Assembly: GCF_001808185.1 (NCBI RefSeq)
Contig: NZ_CP017668.1
Location: 1,860,001-1,924,000, forward strand
Direction of reading: 5' to 3'
DNA: 64,000 nt
From: Jeongeupia sp. USM3
Lineage (GTDB): Bacteria; Pseudomonadota; Gammaproteobacteria; Burkholderiales; Chitinibacteraceae
Below the pieces are notes generated by a model. That model saw nothing but the letters and a program-made list of their open reading frames with translations. It did not search any database and was not told the origin of the DNA. Positions 19,635 through 29,761 of this stretch are shown one piece after another (position 1 is the stretch's first letter; every line of letters starts with the position of its first letter). Position numbers and translations under genes: made by a program.

Positions 19635-20270
19635 ATGGACGTCTTCATTACCGGTTTTCTGCTTTCGCTGTCGTTGTGCCTCGACATCGGCATCGTCAAC
19701 GTCGCCATGATCGACACCAGCCTCAAGCACGGGATGCGCCCGGGCCTGCTGATCGGGCTGGGATCGTGCTTCGGCGACCTCGCCTACGCGGCGCTCTCGC
19801 TCGTCGGCATGAGCATCCTGCTGCAGTTCGAGGCGGTGCAATGGATCACCTGGCTGGTCGGCGGCACACTGATGCTGTGGCTGGCCGTCAGGATGGCGCG
19901 CGAGGCGTGGCGCTCGTCCAGGCTGCCCTCGCACGATACCGCCAGGGCCGCACGGCCGCCGTCGCGCCAGCTGTTCAACCGCGGCCTGGTCCTGGCGCTG
20001 GCGTCGCCGTCGTCGATTCTGTGGTTTGCCGCCGTCGGCGGCGCGCTGATCGCCAATGCGACCGACGGCAGCGCAGGCTCGGCGGCACGCTTCCTCGCCG
20101 GCTTCTTCGCCGGCGGACTGGCGTGGAGCAGCTTCATCGTCGCCATGGCGCACCACGGCGGCCGCACGCTCGGGCCGCGCTTCATCCAGGGCTGCCACCT
20201 CGTGTCGGCGGCGCTATACCTCTACTTCGCCGTGCTGGTGTTCGGCAACGGCGCACGTACCCTGCTCTGA
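19635..20270 (+). CDS. LysE/RhtB family exporter
   Basis: A 211-residue inner-membrane protein with about five to six hydrophobic segments and the family layout: N-terminal helix, a loop with GLGSCFGDLAYAALS, and a polar central loop near residues 95-120. LysE-type proteins export amino acids or related small molecules by proton antiport; the substrate cannot be read from sequence. A dyad with an embedded TATACT ends exactly at the ATG and no Shine-Dalgarno site is visible, so translation may start on a leaderless mRNA. Confidence 0.85.
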   Translation: MDVFITGFLLSLSLCLDIGIVNVAMIDTSLKHGMRPGLLIGLGSCFGDLAYAALSLVGMSILLQFEAVQWITWLVGGTLMLWLAVRMAREAWRSSRLPSHDTARAARPPSRQLFNRGLVLALASPSSILWFAAVGGALIANATDGSAGSAARFLAGFFAGGLAWSSFIVAMAHHGGRTLGPRFIQGCHLVSAALYLYFAVLVFGNGARTLL

Positions 20271-20280
20271 ACGCCTGCCG

Positions 20281-21255
20281 TCAGGCCGGCGCAAACTCGG
20301 TCCGGCTCTTGCCGGCATTCTTGGCGCGGTACAGCGCCTCGTCGGCGCGCAGCAGCAGGGCGCGACCGTTCTCGTCCGCGGCAAGCTGGGCGATGCCGGT
20401 CGAAAAGCTCACTTCGACGCGCTGCCCCTTGTGGACGAACGGCGTCCGCGCGGCAACCGCGCGCAGGCGGTCGATCACGTAGCTCGCGCCGTTGACGTCG
20501 GTATCGACCAGCAGCAGCAGGAACTCCTCGCCACCGTAGCGGACCAGCAGGTCGCTTTCACGCAATACCACACGGGTCAGATTGGCGACGTGCACCAGCA
20601 CCTGATCGCCGATCAGGTGGCCGTAGGCATCGTTGATCCGCTTGAAGTCGTCGAGATCGAAGATCACCGCGGTCAGCTTGCCGCCCTGCCGCTGTGCGCG
20701 CCTGACCTCGCGCGCCAGATGATGGTCGAGCCCCTGGCGGTTGAACGTGCCGGTCAGCGCGTCCTGTTCGAGCATCTTGCGGTTGAACGCGAGATCCTCC
20801 TCGATGTGCCGCACCGAATCGCGGATCTGTTGCAGATCGCTGTGCGACGCCGAGACGGTCGAGTGGATCGAGTTTGTCGACGAAATCACGCTGTCGAGCA
20901 GGTCGGCAAGCGTGCTGTGCGTTTCCTCGACGCTGGCGCGCTGCTCGGCATGCGCATCGCGCGCGTACCGGAGCCGGCCGAGGCTGGCGAGCATCGCACC
21001 GCGCTCGCTGTCGAGCGTCTCGATCAGCTGCTGCATCGCCTCGCTGGCCTCGCCGACCGCTTCGTCCACCTGGCACAGCACCTGCCACGCCTGCTGCAAT
21101 TCTTCCTGCGGCTTGGCCTGCGGTGACTTGATCGTGACGATCGCGTTGTAGAATTGCGCATAGTTGTCCGGCGTCGGCGGCAGTCCGCGCTCGGCCAAGC
21201 GTTTCAGTGCAATCCGGGCGACTTCGACCGGGCTGTCCGGCGAGGTTATGCTCAT
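20281..21255 (-). CDS. Diguanylate cyclase with a coiled-coil sensor region
   Basis: A soluble 324-residue protein. The first 150 residues are mostly helical with heptad character and no known sensor domain; the C-terminal half is a GGDEF domain with the active GGEEF motif in VRYGGEEF. The inhibitory c-di-GMP site RESD lies five residues before it. There is no EAL domain, so the predicted reaction is synthesis of c-di-GMP from two GTP. It converges with the LysE-type gene (10-base gap) and diverges from mpl. Confidence 0.9.
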   Translation of the reverse strand: MSITSPDSPVEVARIALKRLAERGLPPTPDNYAQFYNAIVTIKSPQAKPQEELQQAWQVLCQVDEAVGEASEAMQQLIETLDSERGAMLASLGRLRYARDAHAEQRASVEETHSTLADLLDSVISSTNSIHSTVSASHSDLQQIRDSVRHIEEDLAFNRKMLEQDALTGTFNRQGLDHHLAREVRRAQRQGGKLTAVIFDLDDFKRINDAYGHLIGDQVLVHVANLTRVVLRESDLLVRYGGEEFLLLLVDTDVNGASYVIDRLRAVAARTPFVHKGQRVEVSFSTGIAQLAADENGRALLLRADEALYRAKNAGKSRTEFAPA

Positions 21256-21346
21256 GTTCTATTTGGCTTTTTTTGGTCAAGTAGGCGACAGGATTGTACG
21301 CAATTAACGTAACGCACACCATCAGTCAATACCCGAAAGGTCTTTC

Positions 21347-22720
21347 ATGCATATTCACATTCTGGGTATCTGCGGCACCTTCATGGGCGGCGTCGCGGCG
21401 CTCGCCCGTGCCGCCGGCCACACCGTCACCGGCTGCGACGCCGGCGTCTACCCGCCGATGTCGGACCAGCTTTCCGCACTCGGCATCGAACTGATCGAGG
21501 GCTGGGATGCCGCCCAGCTGCAACTGGGCGCCGACCTCTACGTCGTCGGCAACGTCGTCAAGCGCGGCAATCCGCTGATGGAAGCGATCCTCGACGCCGG
21601 CCTGCCGTACACCAGCGGCCCGGAATGGCTGCGCGACCACATCCTGGCCGGCAAGTGGGTGCTCGCTGTCGCCGGTACCCACGGCAAGACGACGACCAGC
21701 GGCATGCTGACGTGGATACTCGAGGACGCCGGCCTGGCGCCGGGCTTCCTCGTCGGCGGCGTGCCGGAGAACTTCGGCATCTCGGCCCGGCTGCCGGGCA
21801 CGCCGGCGCAGGATCCGGCGAGCACCTCGCCGTTCTTCGTCATTGAAGCAGACGAATATGACACGGCGTTTTTCGACAAGCGCAGCAAGTTCGTCCACTA
21901 CCGGCCGCGTACGGCGATCCTCAACAACCTCGAATTCGATCATGCCGACATCTTCGCCGATCTGGCGGCGATCGAGACGCAATTCCACCATCTGGTGCGT
22001 ACCATTCCGGCCAGCGGCCGGCTCGTCGTCAATGGCCGCGAAGCCAGCCTTGAGCGTGTCGTCGAGCGTGGCTGCTGGACGCCGGCCGAGCGCTTCGGCA
22101 CCGAGGCCGGCTGGGCGATCGGCACCGTCCACGCCGACGGTTTCGACGTGCTGCTGGACGGCAAGCCGCAAGGCCGGCTGGTCTGGTCGCTGCTCGGCGA
22201 GCACAACGCGCTGAACGCGCTGGCGGCGATCGCCGCGGCGCGTCACGTCGGCGTCACGCCCGAGGCGGCGATCGCCGCGCTCGGCCGCTTTGCCAACGTC
22301 AAGCGCCGGATGGAGATCAAGGGCGAGGCCGGCGGCGTCACCGTCTACGACGATTTCGCCCACCACCCGACCGCGATCGCCACCACGGTTGCCGGGCTGC
22401 GCCACAAGGTCGGCAACGCCCGGATTCTCGCCGTGCTCGAACCGCGCTCGAACACGATGAAGCTCGGCACGATGAAGGCCGCCCTGCCCGGCTCGCTCGC
22501 CGGCGCCGACGCGGTGTTCTGCTACAACGCCAGCCTCGGCTGGGATCCGGCCGAGGCGCTGACGCCACTCGGCAACAAGGCGCAGACCTTCACCGACCTC
22601 GACGCACTCGTTGCCGCGGTCGTAAAGCTGGCCCGGCCCGGCGATCAGGTGCTGGTGATGAGCAACGGCGGCTTCGGCGGCATCCACGGCAAGCTGCTCG
22701 CGGCGCTGGCCGCGGTGTGA
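21347..22720 (+). CDS. mpl: UDP-MurNAc:L-Ala-gamma-D-Glu-meso-DAP ligase
   Basis: Recycles cell-wall tripeptide by joining it to UDP-MurNAc. The 457-residue protein has the Mur ligase layout: N-terminal UDP-binding domain (HILGICGTFMGGVAALA, diagnostic of Mpl rather than MurC), the central ATPase loop AGTHGKTTTSGML near residue 108, EADEYDTAFFDKRSKF, and the C-terminal domain from about 310. The ATG follows an AAAGG site. AmpD (49598), which releases the same tripeptide, is also in this window. Confidence 0.95.
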   Translation: MHIHILGICGTFMGGVAALARAAGHTVTGCDAGVYPPMSDQLSALGIELIEGWDAAQLQLGADLYVVGNVVKRGNPLMEAILDAGLPYTSGPEWLRDHILAGKWVLAVAGTHGKTTTSGMLTWILEDAGLAPGFLVGGVPENFGISARLPGTPAQDPASTSPFFVIEADEYDTAFFDKRSKFVHYRPRTAILNNLEFDHADIFADLAAIETQFHHLVRTIPASGRLVVNGREASLERVVERGCWTPAERFGTEAGWAIGTVHADGFDVLLDGKPQGRLVWSLLGEHNALNALAAIAAARHVGVTPEAAIAALGRFANVKRRMEIKGEAGGVTVYDDFAHHPTAIATTVAGLRHKVGNARILAVLEPRSNTMKLGTMKAALPGSLAGADAVFCYNASLGWDPAEALTPLGNKAQTFTDLDALVAAVVKLARPGDQVLVMSNGGFGGIHGKLLAALAAV

Positions 22721-22790
22721 AGGGCTTCTCTTGTCGTCGCCGGGCCGGGCCGCTTAAGCTCGGCCGATGTGATGATGTGGAGAAACACCC

Positions 22791-23489
22791 ATGAAACGAT
22801 GGCTCGCCCCGGTGGCCCTGCTGGGACTGATCGCCAGCCCGTTCGCCGCCGCCGATGACGACAGCGGCTCCCGCTACTGGAGCAGCGGCGGTCGTGGCGA
22901 CGGCCACTGCGAGATCCGCCAGCGCGTCGACGACCGCGTCGTGCTCGAGCTGCGCGGCAACGATGTCCGTGTCCGCACACTCGGCGGCGAGCACTTCCCG
23001 CTCGGCCAGGTCCGCTGCTCGGGCCCGCTGCCCGCCAATCCGAAGGACTTCCGCGTCGAACTGCGCAGCGGCCGCGGCCATCTGACCCGCGCCGATCCGC
23101 CCAGCGGCCGCCGGCCGGCGCAGATCGAGCTGTTCGACCCGCGTTCGAGCAACGCGCTCTACGTCGTCGACATCCGCTGGCGCGACGATCGCTGGTCCGA
23201 TGACGACGACGGCGATCAACGCAACGCGGTCCGCCGCTGCCAGAGCGCCATCCAGGACGAATTCGCCCGCCGCAACTACGGCGACGGCAGGCTGCGCTTC
23301 CGCGGCCAGCCCCAGGTCGACCGCAACGGCAACGAGCTGCGCGTGTTCGGCAGCGGCGAGGCGCGCAACCGCAACGACGAACGCGATCTGCGTTATCAGT
23401 GCATGCTCGACCGCCGCTCGGGGCGGATCCGCTCGGCCGACTACTGGTACGACAGCGGCGCGCTGCGTTCGGTCACGCCCGAGCGCTGA
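22791..23489 (+). CDS. Secreted protein of unknown function, rich in Arg and Asp
   Basis: A 232-residue protein with a signal peptide (MKRWLAPVALLGLIASPFAAA). The mature part is very rich in charged residues (runs such as RWRDDRWSDDDDGDQR), has four cysteines near HCEIR, VRCSG, RRCQS and YQCML that could form two disulphides, and no motif I recognise. The ATG follows a GGAG site. It is flanked by mpl and by the convergent murB and looks monocistronic. Confidence 0.75.
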   Translation: MKRWLAPVALLGLIASPFAAADDDSGSRYWSSGGRGDGHCEIRQRVDDRVVLELRGNDVRVRTLGGEHFPLGQVRCSGPLPANPKDFRVELRSGRGHLTRADPPSGRRPAQIELFDPRSSNALYVVDIRWRDDRWSDDDDGDQRNAVRRCQSAIQDEFARRNYGDGRLRFRGQPQVDRNGNELRVFGSGEARNRNDERDLRYQCMLDRRSGRIRSADYWYDSGALRSVTPER

Positions 23490-23625
23490 TCGCCCGAGCG
23501 GCCATCAAAATCCGGCGAAACGGCACTGGCAAGGCGTGCGAAACGCAGACGGCACGATCGGTTCGGCAAGCGGGCACGCCAGCAGTGCACCCCGCAGGCA
23601 AGTACCCTTGGGGTATTGGCCGCGC

Positions 23626-24636
23626 TCACCACCAGACCGGTTCGGGCTCGATCGCGACGCCGAACATCGCTTTCACATCGGCCTGGACCGCTGCGGTCAG
23701 CGCGGCAATGTCGGCGCGCCGTGCGCCGCCATGGTTGACCAGCACCAGCGCCTGCCGCTCGAACATGCCGGCCGGACCGAGCCGCCGGCCTTTCCAGCCG
23801 GCCTGCTCGATCAGCCAGCCGGCCGCGAGCTTGTACGCGCCACCCGGCATCGGGTACGACACCAGCTTCGGATGTGCGGCGAGCAGCGCCTCGCGCTGCG
23901 CAGCCGGCACGATCGGATTCTTGAAGAAACTGCCGGCGTTGCCGATCACCGCCGGGTCGGGCAGCTTGCGCCGGCGGACGTTGATCACCGCCTGCGCGAC
24001 GCCGGCCGGCGTGCGTGGCAGGCCGGCAGCGGCGAGTTCGGCCTCGATATCGCCGTAGCCGGTCTGCAGCCGCGGACATTTCGACAGCCGGAACACGACT
24101 TCGGCGATCAGCCAGCGGCCCGCCTCCTCCTGCTTGAACACGCTGTCGCGATAGGCGAAACGGCAGGCTGCATTGTCGAAAACCCGCGCGCTGCCGTCGT
24201 CGAGCCGGTACGCGGTCAGCTCGGCCAGCGTGTCCTTGACCTCGACGCCATAGGCGCCGATGTTCTGCACCGGCGCAGCGCCGACGGTGCCCGGGATCAG
24301 CGCGAGGTTCTCGAGCCCGCCCCAGCCCTGATCCAGCGTCCACATGACGAAGTCGTGCCAGACCTCGCCGCCGCCGGCGGCGATCCACACCGACTCGTCG
24401 TCCTCGCGCAGCACGCGCCGCCCGGTGATCGCGACCTGCAGTACCAGCCCGTCGACGACGTCGGGCAGCACGAGATTGCTGCCGCCGCCGAGCACGTGCC
24501 ACGGCAAGGCGGCCAGTCCGGCGTCGGCGCACAGCGCGGCGAGTTCGGCGGGATCGCGCACCGCGACGTAGCGGCTGGCTTGGGCGGCAAGCCCGAGCGT
24601 GTTGCGGCGGCTCAGGTCGACATTGCTTGCAATCAT
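23626..24636 (-). CDS. murB: UDP-N-acetylenolpyruvoylglucosamine reductase
   Basis: The FAD enzyme that completes UDP-MurNAc synthesis with NADPH. The 336-residue product has the N-terminal FAD domain (LRSRRNTLGL-type start, here DLSRRNTLGLAAQA; VLGGGSNLVL; ALIPGTVGAAPVQNIGAYG) and the C-terminal substrate domain with GNAGSFFKNP, whose serine is the proton donor. It is a type I enzyme like that of E. coli. I start it at ATG 24636; the longer frame runs into the chitinase terminator region. Confidence 0.95.
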   Translation of the reverse strand: MIASNVDLSRRNTLGLAAQASRYVAVRDPAELAALCADAGLAALPWHVLGGGSNLVLPDVVDGLVLQVAITGRRVLREDDESVWIAAGGGEVWHDFVMWTLDQGWGGLENLALIPGTVGAAPVQNIGAYGVEVKDTLAELTAYRLDDGSARVFDNAACRFAYRDSVFKQEEAGRWLIAEVVFRLSKCPRLQTGYGDIEAELAAAGLPRTPAGVAQAVINVRRRKLPDPAVIGNAGSFFKNPIVPAAQREALLAAHPKLVSYPMPGGAYKLAAGWLIEQAGWKGRRLGPAGMFERQALVLVNHGGARRADIAALTAAVQADVKAMFGVAIEPEPVWW

Positions 24637-24704
24637 GGCGGGATAACGCTGCGGCAAAGCGGCAATTATCGGCCATCGCCGTTTGCCTTGGGCGATCCAG
24701 GTCA

Positions 24705-24736
24705 ATAAAAAACCGGCACGGTTGCCCGTGCCGGTT
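24705..24736 (-). terminator. Intrinsic terminator after the first chitinase gene
   Basis: On the minus strand an eleven-pair stem AACCGGCACGG/CCGTGCCGGTT with a four-base loop is followed by TTTTTTATT, 23 bases after the chitinase stop codon. Confidence 0.92.
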
Positions 24737-24759
24737 TGCCTTGGCGGGATCAGCGGTGC

Positions 24760-26439
<1,680 letters not shown>

Positions 26440-26465
26440 CGACAACTCCTCACTTTTTCTTGATC

Positions 26466-26518
26466 GGCACCCTGTATCGGTGCCTGTGAAAAGGCCCCCC
26501 CGCGCAAACGGGAGGGCC
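26466..26518 (-). terminator. Terminator hairpin and leader hairpin between the two chitinase genes
   Basis: On the minus strand the stem GGCCCTCCCG/CGGGGGGGCC (26493-26518, one mismatch) is followed by TTTT and fits an intrinsic terminator for the upstream chitinase. A second small stem GGCACC/GGTGCC (26466-26484) follows in the leader of the downstream chitinase. No convincing separate promoter is seen, so the downstream gene may rely on read-through. Confidence 0.65.
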
Positions 26519-26554
26519 CAGGGATCACCTACTCATGCGAGTGGGCGCTCGGAC

Positions 26555-28603
26555 TTACTGGTTCATCTTGGCCATGGCGGCGGTCAGTTCGCCGTCCGCG
26601 GTATCGCCGTCCGATTCCCAGGCGAAGACACCGCCCAGACCCTTGGCCTTGGCATAGTCGATCTTGTTCTGGATGTCGGTCGGGGTATCGTAGCTCCACC
26701 AGTTGGTGCCGTCGTACTTGTACGACTGCTTGGTCACCGGGTGGTAGCGCAGCGTACCCGCGGCGTTCTTCAGTACCTTGTAGTCCTCGATGCCGTTTTC
26801 GTACGTACCCTTCGCAGCGCCGGTTGCCGTCTGGTACAGACCGTCACCGTTTGGACCCGCCTTCACGCCGGTCCAGCCGCGACCGTAGAACGGGATGCCG
26901 AGGTGGAGCTTGGCAGCCGGTGCGCCCGCAGCCAGCATCGCGTTGACGGCGCTGTCGGTGTTGTACGTCGAACCCAGGCCCGGCTTGCCGGTCTTCGGAT
27001 CGAGGTAGTTCGGGCTGTTCGGATCAGCGTACAGGTGGGCCTGGAAGTCGGTCGGACCCTGTGCCGCCCATGCGCCGTTGTAGTCGTACGACATGATGTT
27101 GATCCAATCGAGGTACTTGCTGTACTCGGCCGGTTCGGTCATCGCGATCTTGTCGCTACCCGCGCCGATGGCCACGGTCAGCAGATAGCGCTTGCCGGTC
27201 GTCGTGCCGTAGGCGTCGAGCTGTTCGCGGAACTCCTTCAGCAGCAAGTTGAAGTTCTGCTTGTCGGCATCGGATACGGTGTTGTAGCCGTAGCCCTGGA
27301 CACCCGGGAATTCCCAGTCGATGTCGATGCCGTCGAACACGCCTGCACCGGTGCCCGCGCCACCCGAGTTCGAGCCCGCGTCGTACTTCAGGTTGCCCTT
27401 GATGTACTGGTCGATGCACGACGACACCAGTGCCTTGCGGCCAGCGTCGGTTGCCGCAGCAGCCGAGAACCACTTCGACCAGGTCCAGCCGCCGAGCGAA
27501 ATCAGCGTCTTCAGCTGCGGGTTCTTGGCCTTCAGCTTCTTCAACTGGTTGAAGTTGCCCTTCAGGCTGCCCGTACCGTCGGTACCCCAGGCATCGGCAA
27601 CGCCGTCGACCGATTCAGCAGCCGAGAAGCCCTTGTTGTACGCAGCCCACGAATCGCCGCCGTCGCCGTTGCCGGCTTCCGAGCGGGTGATGCTGGCATC
27701 GCACTTGTAAGTGCCGTCGGCCTGCTTGAAGACGTTGGCGAACGAGTAGTTCAGGAAGGTCAGCTTGGCGGCCTGGCCACTGGTCTGAACGTTCTTCACG
27801 AAGAAAGCACGACCGTAGATCGACCACTCGGCGAAGTACGAACCCACTTGCTTGCTGCCGCTCGGCGTCGGAGCCGGGGTCGGAGCCGGGGTCGGAGCAG
27901 GCGTCGGTGTCGGGGTCGGAGCAGGCGTCGGAGCGGGCGTCGGTGCCGGGGTCGGAGCAGGCGTCGGTGCCGGGGTCGGAGCGGGCGTCGGTGCCGGCGT
28001 CGGTGCCGGCGTCGGAGCAGGCGTCGGTGCCGGGGTCGGAGCAGGCGTCGGTGCCGGGGTCGGAGCAGGCGTCGGTGCCGGGGTCGGCGTACCGCTGCAG
28101 GCACCGAGGTCGGTCCACGGCTGGCCTTCACCGGTGCTGCTCGACGGCACGTTGCCTTGCGTCCACCACTTGGCCTGATAGTTGCGGCCGTTGTAGCTCA
28201 CGGTCGCACCGCCGCTGTATGCGGTCGACGCGTTCCAGGCGGCTGCGGTGCAGCTACCCGACGGGGTCGGAGCAGGCGTCGGCGCTGGCGTGGGCGCCGG
28301 GGTCGGTGCGGGGGTCGGTGCGGGGGTCGGTGCCGGCGTAGGTGCGGGGGTCGGGGCAGGCGTCGGCGTACCGCTGCTGGCGCCGATCAGCTTCCACAGC
28401 GTCGGGCTCGCGGCCGGGTTCCAGTTGGTGCCGACATAGGCGGTATGGGTGACCAGCGCCTGGTAGTCATTGCCAGCGTACGACACATAGGTGCCAGCGT
28501 TGTAGGTATTGCCTTCCTGCCAGGCCGGATATGCGGCATAGGCGTGGGCGGCAATCATCGCGGCCGGAATGGCAGCAAGGGCAAAACGATTGAATTGCGA
28601 CAT
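26555..28603 (-). CDS. Secreted GH18 chitinase (ChiA-type barrel) with two CBM5/12 domains
   Basis: A 682-residue exported chitinase: signal peptide (1-23), CBM5/12 (about 24-74), 36-residue linker (79-114), CBM5/12 (about 117-168), 76-residue Ala-Pro-Thr-Pro linker (172-247) and a GH18 barrel (about 251-682). Motifs SLGGWTWS (369 on), DGIDIDWE (424-431, acid E431) and MSYDYNG (505 on) mark a subfamily A enzyme, and the region about 540-640 fits the alpha/beta insertion that deepens the substrate cleft. ATG 28603 is favoured by a GGAG site; ATG 28618 lies five codons upstream. A candidate promoter and a dyad lie 145-220 bases upstream. Confidence 0.95.
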   Translation of the reverse strand: MSQFNRFALAAIPAAMIAAHAYAAYPAWQEGNTYNAGTYVSYAGNDYQALVTHTAYVGTNWNPAASPTLWKLIGASSGTPTPAPTPAPTPAPTPAPTPAPTPAPTPAPTPAPTPSGSCTAAAWNASTAYSGGATVSYNGRNYQAKWWTQGNVPSSSTGEGQPWTDLGACSGTPTPAPTPAPTPAPTPAPTPAPTPAPTPAPTPAPTPAPTPAPTPAPTPAPTPAPTPAPTPTPTPAPTPAPTPAPTPSGSKQVGSYFAEWSIYGRAFFVKNVQTSGQAAKLTFLNYSFANVFKQADGTYKCDASITRSEAGNGDGGDSWAAYNKGFSAAESVDGVADAWGTDGTGSLKGNFNQLKKLKAKNPQLKTLISLGGWTWSKWFSAAAATDAGRKALVSSCIDQYIKGNLKYDAGSNSGGAGTGAGVFDGIDIDWEFPGVQGYGYNTVSDADKQNFNLLLKEFREQLDAYGTTTGKRYLLTVAIGAGSDKIAMTEPAEYSKYLDWINIMSYDYNGAWAAQGPTDFQAHLYADPNSPNYLDPKTGKPGLGSTYNTDSAVNAMLAAGAPAAKLHLGIPFYGRGWTGVKAGPNGDGLYQTATGAAKGTYENGIEDYKVLKNAAGTLRYHPVTKQSYKYDGTNWWSYDTPTDIQNKIDYAKAKGLGGVFAWESDGDTADGELTAAMAKMNQ
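27863..28090. repeat. Repeat encoding the long Pro-rich linker of chitinase 2
   Basis: 228 bases, 38 dipeptide units, mainly a 12-base period for Ala-Pro-Thr-Pro, between the second chitin-binding module and the catalytic barrel. Confidence 0.93.
28262..28369. repeat. Repeat encoding the first Pro-rich linker of chitinase 2
   Basis: 108 bases, 18 dipeptide units with a 12-base period, between the two chitin-binding modules; identical in length to the linker at 26104-26211. Confidence 0.9.
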
Positions 28604-28755
28604 ACGTAGCGTCTCCATCCTCTTTATTTGGCGTTATTCACGCGCTTCCACTGGTCATGCAGTCCGGCAACATCGCGTCAGTTTATTGACAGACAAGACC
28701 ACATCCCCAAGCTGCAAGTGCTCACCTTCAGGTGTAGTCGCTTGCGACGAGGTTC

Positions 28756-28784
28756 ATTAGCGGATAGCGCCGAATTAAAGTCAA
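28756..28784 (-). promoter_or_regulatory. Candidate chitinase promoter
   Basis: On the minus strand, -35 TTGACT (28779-28784) and -10 GCTAAT (28756-28761) are separated by exactly 17 bases. A start near 28749 would give a leader of about 145 bases before the chitinase ATG. The leader contains the small dyad CACCTTCAGGTG at 28723-28734. Confidence 0.5.
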
Positions 28785-28800
28785 TACGGGAGCCGGGGGC

Positions 28801-28821
28801 CGTTTATCGGGCGGATAAACG
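28801..28821. promoter_or_regulatory. Operator-like dyad upstream of the chitinase promoter
   Basis: CGTTTATC and GATAAACG form a perfect eight-base inverted repeat with a five-base GGGCG spacer. It is centred about 60 bases upstream of the predicted transcription start, a typical place for an activator. Confidence 0.5.
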
Positions 28822-29247
28822 TCATTCCCGCGATGCGGGCGGCCACTACCCGGAGAACGGCAATCGACAATGTTGCAATGCGGAAAAATAGGGAGAATCG
28901 GCGCAAAAAACGCCGAACGGGACGTCATCGCTTGATATTGCGAAGCAACATCATCAAGCCCTGATGTAGTAGCGGAGCGAATACAGAAAGTAGTTTGATG
29001 CCAGCAAACTACATACCCTGTCGCATGGTTTTCGCCACGTACCGGCATCACGGCAACGGCCCGGAAGCAGGGCAAGGATTTTTAGCTTTCCATAACCGTA
29101 CAAATAAAAACGGAAGGCGTAATAATCCGAACCGGTGGTTACCGGTGCATGCGAAACGAGCAGGAATTTTCTGACGGCAAAAACGCCGAGACTGGTATTG
29201 CATTTGCATAAACACTGGCATCGACCAGGACTTGAACCGCCGGCGTG
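28822..29247. other. Gene-poor region with several dyads
   Basis: About 425 bases with lower GC than the neighbourhood and no convincing open reading frame. It holds several inverted repeats: GCTTGAT/ATCAAGC (28930-28959), GTAGTTTG/CAAACTAC with a seven-base loop (28990-29012), CGGCG/CGCCG (about 28899-28915) and ACCGGT-GGTT-ACCGGT (29131-29146). None has a clean T-rich tail. It could hold regulatory sites or a small RNA; nothing definite can be called. Confidence 0.4.
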
Positions 29248-29736
29248 CTAGAAGCGGTTGCCCAGATCCCAGCGTGCGCAGTACCACTTGGTCTGGCGAT
29301 TGGCGAGACCGACCAGCACGCTGCCGGTTGCCGAGAGGTAGCGCGGATACGGCCCCGGCAACGGCGTAAAGCGCATGCCAAGCCGCTCTTCGAGCCTGGT
29401 GCGGACCGCGTCGACCGGCTGGGCGATCAAGGCGCCGACGATCAGCGCACCGCTTTGCGGCGGATTGGTGAACACTTCCCTGGCAAACACACCGGCCAGG
29501 TCGGCATTCTGTGCATCGAACCAGTCGGCCCCGCCCCAGCTGCGCAAGGGCTTGCCGAGGTGGCGGCGGAAATAGCCCTGCCAGTATTCGGTCGACCACT
29601 CGCCGCGGCACGACAGCGCCGCTTCGAGCCGGTCGCCGAAATGCGACGGCAGCGCCGCGCCCTTGGCGGCAAAGGCTGGCGGGCATGAAAAAACCGCCAG
29701 GCACAGCAATGCGGTCGGGAGCGCAAGCCGTGGCAT
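29248..29736 (-). CDS. Secreted protein of unknown function downstream of ppc
   Basis: A 162-residue protein with a signal peptide (about 1-23, ending AFA). The mature part has two cysteines (LSCRGEW and KWYCARW) and no motif I recognise; the tryptophan-rich start RGEWSTEYWQGYFRR is distinctive. It begins 25 bases after the ppc stop on the same strand and probably shares its transcript. The link to PEP carboxylase may be positional only. Confidence 0.75.
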   Translation of the reverse strand: MPRLALPTALLCLAVFSCPPAFAAKGAALPSHFGDRLEAALSCRGEWSTEYWQGYFRRHLGKPLRSWGGADWFDAQNADLAGVFAREVFTNPPQSGALIVGALIAQPVDAVRTRLEERLGMRFTPLPGPYPRYLSATGSVLVGLANRQTKWYCARWDLGNRF

Positions 29737-29761
29737 GGCGGTTCGTCGGGCCGATCCGGGG

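Noticed and set aside
17714..19726. A 670-codon minus-strand frame over trkA and trkH
   Set aside because: Arg/Gln/Glu-rich shadow of two well-identified genes.
28616..28618. ATG of the longer chitinase start
   Set aside because: It has no spaced ribosome site, whereas the ATG at 28601-28603 follows GGAG at suitable distance and begins the same way as the neighbouring chitinase.
29213..29250. On the minus strand, GGTTCAAGTCC followed by a CCA looks like the 3' end of a tRNA
   Set aside because: The flanking bases do not form a T stem, and no acceptor, anticodon or D arm can be drawn upstream.
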